Shown: piece after piece, positions 60,176 through 64,000 of the stretch
Layout of the letters: every line of letters begins with the position of its first letter
How positions within the stretch are numbered: position 1 is the stretch's first letter
NCBI RefSeq assembly: GCF_001428075.1
Contig: NZ_LMSI01000020.1
Coordinates: 392,154 to 456,153, forward strand
From: Arthrobacter sp. Soil764
GTDB taxonomy: Bacteria; Actinomycetota; Actinomycetes; Actinomycetales; Micrococcaceae
Reading direction: 5' to 3'
DNA: 64,000 nt
The notes under the pieces: model-generated
The model's input: the letters and a program-made list of their open reading frames with translations, nothing else
Database searches by the model: none
What the model was told of the DNA's origin: nothing
Program-made: the position numbers and the translations under genes

Positions 60176-61825
60176 GTGACTCCCGAAGAACTTTCCCTCG
60201 CCATATCCGCCTGCCTCAAGGACGCCGTCGCCGCCGGCGAGATTGCTCTCGCGGCATCAGCAGTTCCCGAGGACGTGCGCGTGGAGCGGCCCAAGAACCG
60301 GGACCACGGCGACTGGGCCACCAACATCGCCCTGCAGCTGGCCAAGCAGGCGGGCACCAACCCGCGCGAATTCGCCAGCGTGCTCAGCGCCCGCCTCAAG
60401 TCGATCAACGGCGTCTCCGCCGTGGACATCGCCGGACCCGGCTTCCTGAACATCACAGTGGACGCCGCAGCCGCCGGTGCACTGGCAAAGGCCATCGTGG
60501 AGGCCGGCAAGGACTACGGCACCAACACGGCGCTCGCCGGGCGCACCGTGAATATGGAATTCGTGTCCGCCAACCCCACCGGGCCCCTCCATATCGGCCA
60601 CACCCGTTGGGCTGCCCTGGGGGATTCGATCGCCCGCGTGCTGCGCGCTTCCGGCGCTGACGTCACGGCCGAGTACTACATTAACGACGCCGGCTCGCAG
60701 ATGAACACCTTCGCGCACTCCGTCTACAACCGGCTGCACGGCCTTCCCGTGCCCGACGGCGGCTACCCGGGCCAGTACATCGCAGACCTTGGCCACGAAG
60801 TGCTCACCGCGCACCCGGACATCCGCGAACTCACCGAGGTTGCCGCGCTGCCGGTCATCCGCGCCGCCGCCTACGAAGCGCAGATGAAGGACATCAAGGC
60901 CACCCTGGCGGACTTCGGCGTGGAGTTCGACGTCTTCTTCTCCGAGCAGGAACTGCACGACGCCGGCGCTATCGAAAGTGCCGTGGCGCGCCTTCGTGAA
61001 CAGGGCCACGTGTTCGACGACGGCGGTGCGGTCTGGCTGCGGACCACGGACTTTGGCGATGACAAGGACCGCGTGATGATCCGTGCGAACGGCGAGCCCA
61101 CCTACTTCGCCGCGGATGCCGCCTACTACCTGTCCAAGAAGGACCGCGGTTTCACCGAGAAGATCTACCTCCTGGGCGCTGACCACCACGGCTACATCAA
61201 CCGGCTGAAGGCCATCGCCGCCGCTGCCGGCGATGACCCCGAAACGAACATTGAGGTCCTGATCGGCCAGCTGGTGTCCGTTAACGGAGCCAAGCTGTCC
61301 AAGCGCGCCGGCAACATCATCGAGCTCAAGGACCTGATCGACTGGCTGGGCAAGGACGCCGTCCGCTACTCCCTGGCCCGGTTCCCGGCCGATTCGCCGT
61401 TGACCCTTGATCCGGAGCTGTTGAAGAAGCACAGCAATGAGAACCCCGTGTTCTATGTGCAGTACGCCCATGCCCGTTCGCGCGGCGCCGCACGCAATGC
61501 GGTGGATGCAGGCGTGGACCGCTCAGCATTCGAGGCCTCGCTGCTGGACCATGCCACCGAAAATGAGCTGCTGTCCTACCTGGGCAGCTACCCGTCCATC
61601 GTGGCCAAGGCGGCAGAGCTGCGCGAACCGCACCGCGTTGCCCGCCACCTGGAGGCCATCGCCGGGGCCTACCACCGCTGGTACGACGCCTGCCGCATTG
61701 CCCCCATGGGTGACGAAGCGGTGACCGACCTCAACCGCACCCGGCTGTGGCTCAACGACGCCACCAGCCAGGTGCTGGCCAACGGACTTGACCTGCTGGG
61801 CGTTTCAGCCCCGGAACGGATGTAG
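60176..61825 (+). CDS. argS: Arginyl-tRNA synthetase
   Basis: 549-aa class I synthetase charging tRNA-Arg. The HIGH motif is in LHIGHTRW and the KMSKS equivalent is KLSKRAGN. The N-terminal Add-1 domain recognises the tRNA and the C-terminal helical domain the anticodon. GTG 60176 is probably leaderless. lysA starts 5 nt after the stop, and the argS-lysA-hom order is conserved in many Actinobacteria. Confidence 0.97.
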   Translation: MTPEELSLAISACLKDAVAAGEIALAASAVPEDVRVERPKNRDHGDWATNIALQLAKQAGTNPREFASVLSARLKSINGVSAVDIAGPGFLNITVDAAAAGALAKAIVEAGKDYGTNTALAGRTVNMEFVSANPTGPLHIGHTRWAALGDSIARVLRASGADVTAEYYINDAGSQMNTFAHSVYNRLHGLPVPDGGYPGQYIADLGHEVLTAHPDIRELTEVAALPVIRAAAYEAQMKDIKATLADFGVEFDVFFSEQELHDAGAIESAVARLREQGHVFDDGGAVWLRTTDFGDDKDRVMIRANGEPTYFAADAAYYLSKKDRGFTEKIYLLGADHHGYINRLKAIAAAAGDDPETNIEVLIGQLVSVNGAKLSKRAGNIIELKDLIDWLGKDAVRYSLARFPADSPLTLDPELLKKHSNENPVFYVQYAHARSRGAARNAVDAGVDRSAFEASLLDHATENELLSYLGSYPSIVAKAAELREPHRVARHLEAIAGAYHRWYDACRIAPMGDEAVTDLNRTRLWLNDATSQVLANGLDLLGVSAPERM

Positions 61826-61830
61826 GACCG

Positions 61831-63303
61831 ATGACGCAGACAGCAGCACAGGGTTCTCCGCTTGCCCCGGAATGGCTCGCCGTTCCGGCGGACCTCAATG
61901 CCCTCCACCAACCCATGTGGGCCCGTGACGTGGCGCGCAACGGGGATGGCGAACTCAGCATTGACGGTATCCCCGTCAGCGAGTTGCAGCGGCAGTACGG
62001 CACGCCGCTTTTCGTCATGAGCGAGAACGACTTCCGCGCCCGGGCCAGGGCCTTCAGCGACGCGTTCAATGACGCGTTCGCGGACATCTGCGGGGGAGTG
62101 GACGTCTACTACGCCGGGAAGTCGTTCCTGTGCACCTCGGTTGTCCGGTGGGTGGAGGAGGAAGGGCTGCGCCTGGATACGGCATCTGGCGGGGAACTCG
62201 CCGTTGCCCACCGGGCCGGGATTCCCGGGGCGGACGTCGCCCTGCACGGCAACAACAAGTCCGACGCCGAGATCCACCGGGCCCTTGACATGGGCCTGGG
62301 CCGGATCGTGGTGGACAGCCTGGCCGAACTGCAGCGCGTAGGGAGCATTGCCCAGGCCCGCGGTGAACAGGCGAAGGTCATGCTTCGGCTCACTCCCGGC
62401 GTCCACGCCCACACGCACGAATTCATCGCCACCGCCCACGAGGACCAGAAGTTTGGCCTCTCCATGGCGGCCGACACCACCGATGAGGCAGGCATCTCCG
62501 CCGCAGAGGAAGCAGTGGCGGCGGCAGCAGCGCACCCCGGCATCGAACTGCTGGGCCTGCACTGCCACATCGGCTCGCAGATCTTCGAGCCGGACGGTTT
62601 TGCCCTGGCCGCCCAGAAGCTCCTGCGCTTCCTGGCCGCCATGCAGGGCAAGTACTCCATCACCATGCCCGAACTGGACCTCGGCGGCGGGTACGGGATC
62701 GCCTACACCCCGGTGGATACCCCGCGCCCCGCAGCGGAAATCGCGACGGCGATGGCCGCCGTCGTGCGTTCAACCTGCGCCGAGCTGGGCATCGACGCGC
62801 CCCGCATCTCCATCGAGCCCGGCCGCGCCATCGTGGGCAGCACCACCTTCACCCTCTACGAGGTGGGCACGCTGAAGACGGTCCGCGTGGATGCCCCTGC
62901 GGCTTCCGCCGGCGGTGACGCGGGCAACAACGTTACGTATCCGCGCCGGTATGTTTCGGTTGACGGCGGCATGAGCGATAACGCCCGGCCGGTGCTGTAC
63001 GACGCGGATTATTCGGCCGTTTTGGCCTCGCGCACATCCGACGCGGCTCCGCAACTGTCCCGCGTGGTGGGCAAACATTGCGAGAGCGGCGACATAGTTG
63101 TTAGAGATGTATATCTGCCCGAGGACGTGGCAGCCGGTGATCTGCTTGCTGTACCGGGAACCGGCGCCTACTGCTGGGCCCTCTCGAGCAACTACAACTA
63201 TCTGGCCCGGCCGGGCGTTGTCGCGGTGCGCGACGGATCTGCCCGGCTGATTGTCCGCGGGGAAACCGAAGAAGACCTGCTGAACCGCGACATGGGAGCC
63301 TGA
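61831..63303 (+). CDS. lysA: Diaminopimelate decarboxylase
   Basis: 490-aa PLP enzyme making L-lysine from meso-diaminopimelate. The PLP lysine is in VYYAGKSFLC. Further elements are the GGGYG loop (LDLGGGYGIAYTP) and the active-site Cys in GKHCESGD. Fold-type III barrel with C-terminal sheet. It is tightly packed between argS and hom, coupling lysine with the aspartate-family branch. Confidence 0.96.
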   Translation: MTQTAAQGSPLAPEWLAVPADLNALHQPMWARDVARNGDGELSIDGIPVSELQRQYGTPLFVMSENDFRARARAFSDAFNDAFADICGGVDVYYAGKSFLCTSVVRWVEEEGLRLDTASGGELAVAHRAGIPGADVALHGNNKSDAEIHRALDMGLGRIVVDSLAELQRVGSIAQARGEQAKVMLRLTPGVHAHTHEFIATAHEDQKFGLSMAADTTDEAGISAAEEAVAAAAAHPGIELLGLHCHIGSQIFEPDGFALAAQKLLRFLAAMQGKYSITMPELDLGGGYGIAYTPVDTPRPAAEIATAMAAVVRSTCAELGIDAPRISIEPGRAIVGSTTFTLYEVGTLKTVRVDAPAASAGGDAGNNVTYPRRYVSVDGGMSDNARPVLYDADYSAVLASRTSDAAPQLSRVVGKHCESGDIVVRDVYLPEDVAAGDLLAVPGTGAYCWALSSNYNYLARPGVVAVRDGSARLIVRGETEEDLLNRDMGA

Positions 63304-64000
63304 ATGACGGAAATGCGAACGCTGAAAGTGGCCCTGTTGGGCTGTGGCAACGTTGGGGCCCAGGTTGCGCGGATCCTCATTGAGGACGCAGACGCCCTCG
63401 CCGCCCGCACCGGTGCCCGCCTGCAGCTCAGCGGCATTGCCGTGCGCAACGTCAACGCCCCGCGTGACGTGGACCTGCCGCAGGAGCTCTTCACCACCGA
63501 CGCCGACACCCTGGTCAAGGACGCCGACCTGGTGATCGAACTGATGGGCGGCATTGAACCGGCCCGCACGCTGATCCTCTCCGCGCTGCGCAACGGCGCC
63601 TGCGTGGTCACGGGCAACAAGGCGCTCCTGGCCCAGGACGGACCCACCCTCTACGAAGAGGCCGACAAAGCAGGCGTCCAACTGTCCTACGAAGCCGCCG
63701 TGGCCGGAGCCATCCCCATCCTCCGCCCCATCCGCGACAGCCTCTCCGGCGACCGGATCACCCGGGTGCTGGGCATCGTCAACGGCACCACCAACTTCAT
63801 CCTCGACCAGATGGACACCACCGGCGCCCAGTTCTCCGACGCCCTGGCCGAGGCCCAGCGCCTTGGCTACGCGGAAGCGGACCCCACTGCCGACATCGAA
63901 GGCCACGACGCTGCAGCGAAGGCCGCCATCCTGGCCTCGCTGTCCTTCCACACCCGCTTCGCCCTGGACGACGTCCACTGTGAAGGCATCACGTCCGTCA
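63304..64000 (+). CDS. hom: Homoserine dehydrogenase, 3' end beyond window
   Basis: First 232 codons of the enzyme reducing aspartate semialdehyde to homoserine, ahead of threonine and methionine synthesis. The nucleotide loop is LLGCGNVGAQVA, followed by VVTGNKALLA and GIVNGTTNFIL. The catalytic Lys region is not fully contained. ATG 63304 follows the lysA TGA directly. The protein continues past position 64000, where the C-terminal ACT domain would lie. Confidence 0.95.
   Translation, partial: MTEMRTLKVALLGCGNVGAQVARILIEDADALAARTGARLQLSGIAVRNVNAPRDVDLPQELFTTDADTLVKDADLVIELMGGIEPARTLILSALRNGACVVTGNKALLAQDGPTLYEEADKAGVQLSYEAAVAGAIPILRPIRDSLSGDRITRVLGIVNGTTNFILDQMDTTGAQFSDALAEAQRLGYAEADPTADIEGHDAAAKAAILASLSFHTRFALDDVHCEGITSV

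Noticed and set aside
1..64000. CRISPR arrays, insertion sequences, prophage, integrases, rRNA
   Set aside because: No regularly spaced repeats, transposase or integrase motifs or rRNA sequence were seen in the window.

Overview
The window is high-GC actinobacterial chromosome. It most resembles Arthrobacter/Pseudarthrobacter (Micrococcaceae). The supporting signs are prfB-ftsE-ftsX-M23-smpB-ssrA synteny, a tmRNA tag AESKRTDFALAA, a sigR-rsrA pair under a GGAAT-N18-GTT promoter, a fused Kgd 2-oxoglutarate dehydrogenase, a SAM-IV-type riboswitch, a 24-aa bL37 gene and several leaderless promoters. All genus-level statements are inference from gene content. No CRISPR array, prophage, insertion sequence or integrase was found.

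Layout. 1-1414: secreted GH25 lysozyme with LGFP repeats, cut by the left edge. 1732-6585: compact Tad/Flp pilus operon (ATPase, two TadB/C-type membrane proteins, a pilin-like peptide, two TadE-like and one TadG-like protein). 6713-12172: housekeeping block with RF2, FtsEX, its likely M23 hydrolase partner, SmpB and tmRNA. 12334-22401: an accessory island with three paralogous flavin/pyridoxamine-oxidase-like (PPOX) proteins, a HAD-GH65 fusion phosphorylase, a phosphofructokinase, two Zn alcohol dehydrogenases (one frameshifted), an unknown polytopic membrane protein and an HtrA-like protease. Three promoters here carry DosR/DevR-like palindromes centred about -42.5 from a leaderless or near-leaderless start. 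I read this as a hypoxia/dormancy-type regulon, and it is the most interesting signal in the window.

22499-30983: unknown Cys/His protein, paired CrcB fluoride channels behind an MntR-type regulator, a methyltransferase, a class V aminotransferase behind a SAM-IV riboswitch, hisN, rsgA, aroA and a DoxX-like protein. 31049-32482: thiol-oxidative-stress sigma factor SigR with anti-sigma RsrA, and ribosomal protein bL37. 32604-34580: PadR/DUF4097 autoregulatory pair and an SGNH hydrolase. 34736-38545: kgd. 38877-41552: structured leader and two CNNM/CorC-type transporters. 41620-44732: znuACB with convergent zur. 44849-49211: metallo-hydrolase, Cds1-like cysteine desulfhydrase, rhodanese, alcohol dehydrogenase and HIT protein. 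49230-54205: KAS III-like enzyme and HrpA helicase. 54273-55723: protealysin-like M4 protease with its emfourin-type inhibitor. 55849-56953: CDF transporter and tRNA-Arg(CCG). 57064-60011: flavin electron-transfer cluster (RnfD/NqrB-FNR fusion, ApbE, FMN-binding lipoprotein). 60176-64000: argS-lysA-hom, with hom cut by the right edge.

How the genes work together. The GH65 module should release beta-glucose-1-phosphate, the fused beta-phosphoglucomutase should turn it into glucose-6-phosphate, and the overlapping PFK gene continues glycolysis. This is an ATP-sparing route that fits low oxygen, with the alcohol dehydrogenases as possible NADH sinks. Several other loci pair an effector with its own control element: SigR/RsrA, Znu/Zur, PadR/DUF4097, protease/emfourin and SAM-IV/aminotransferase.
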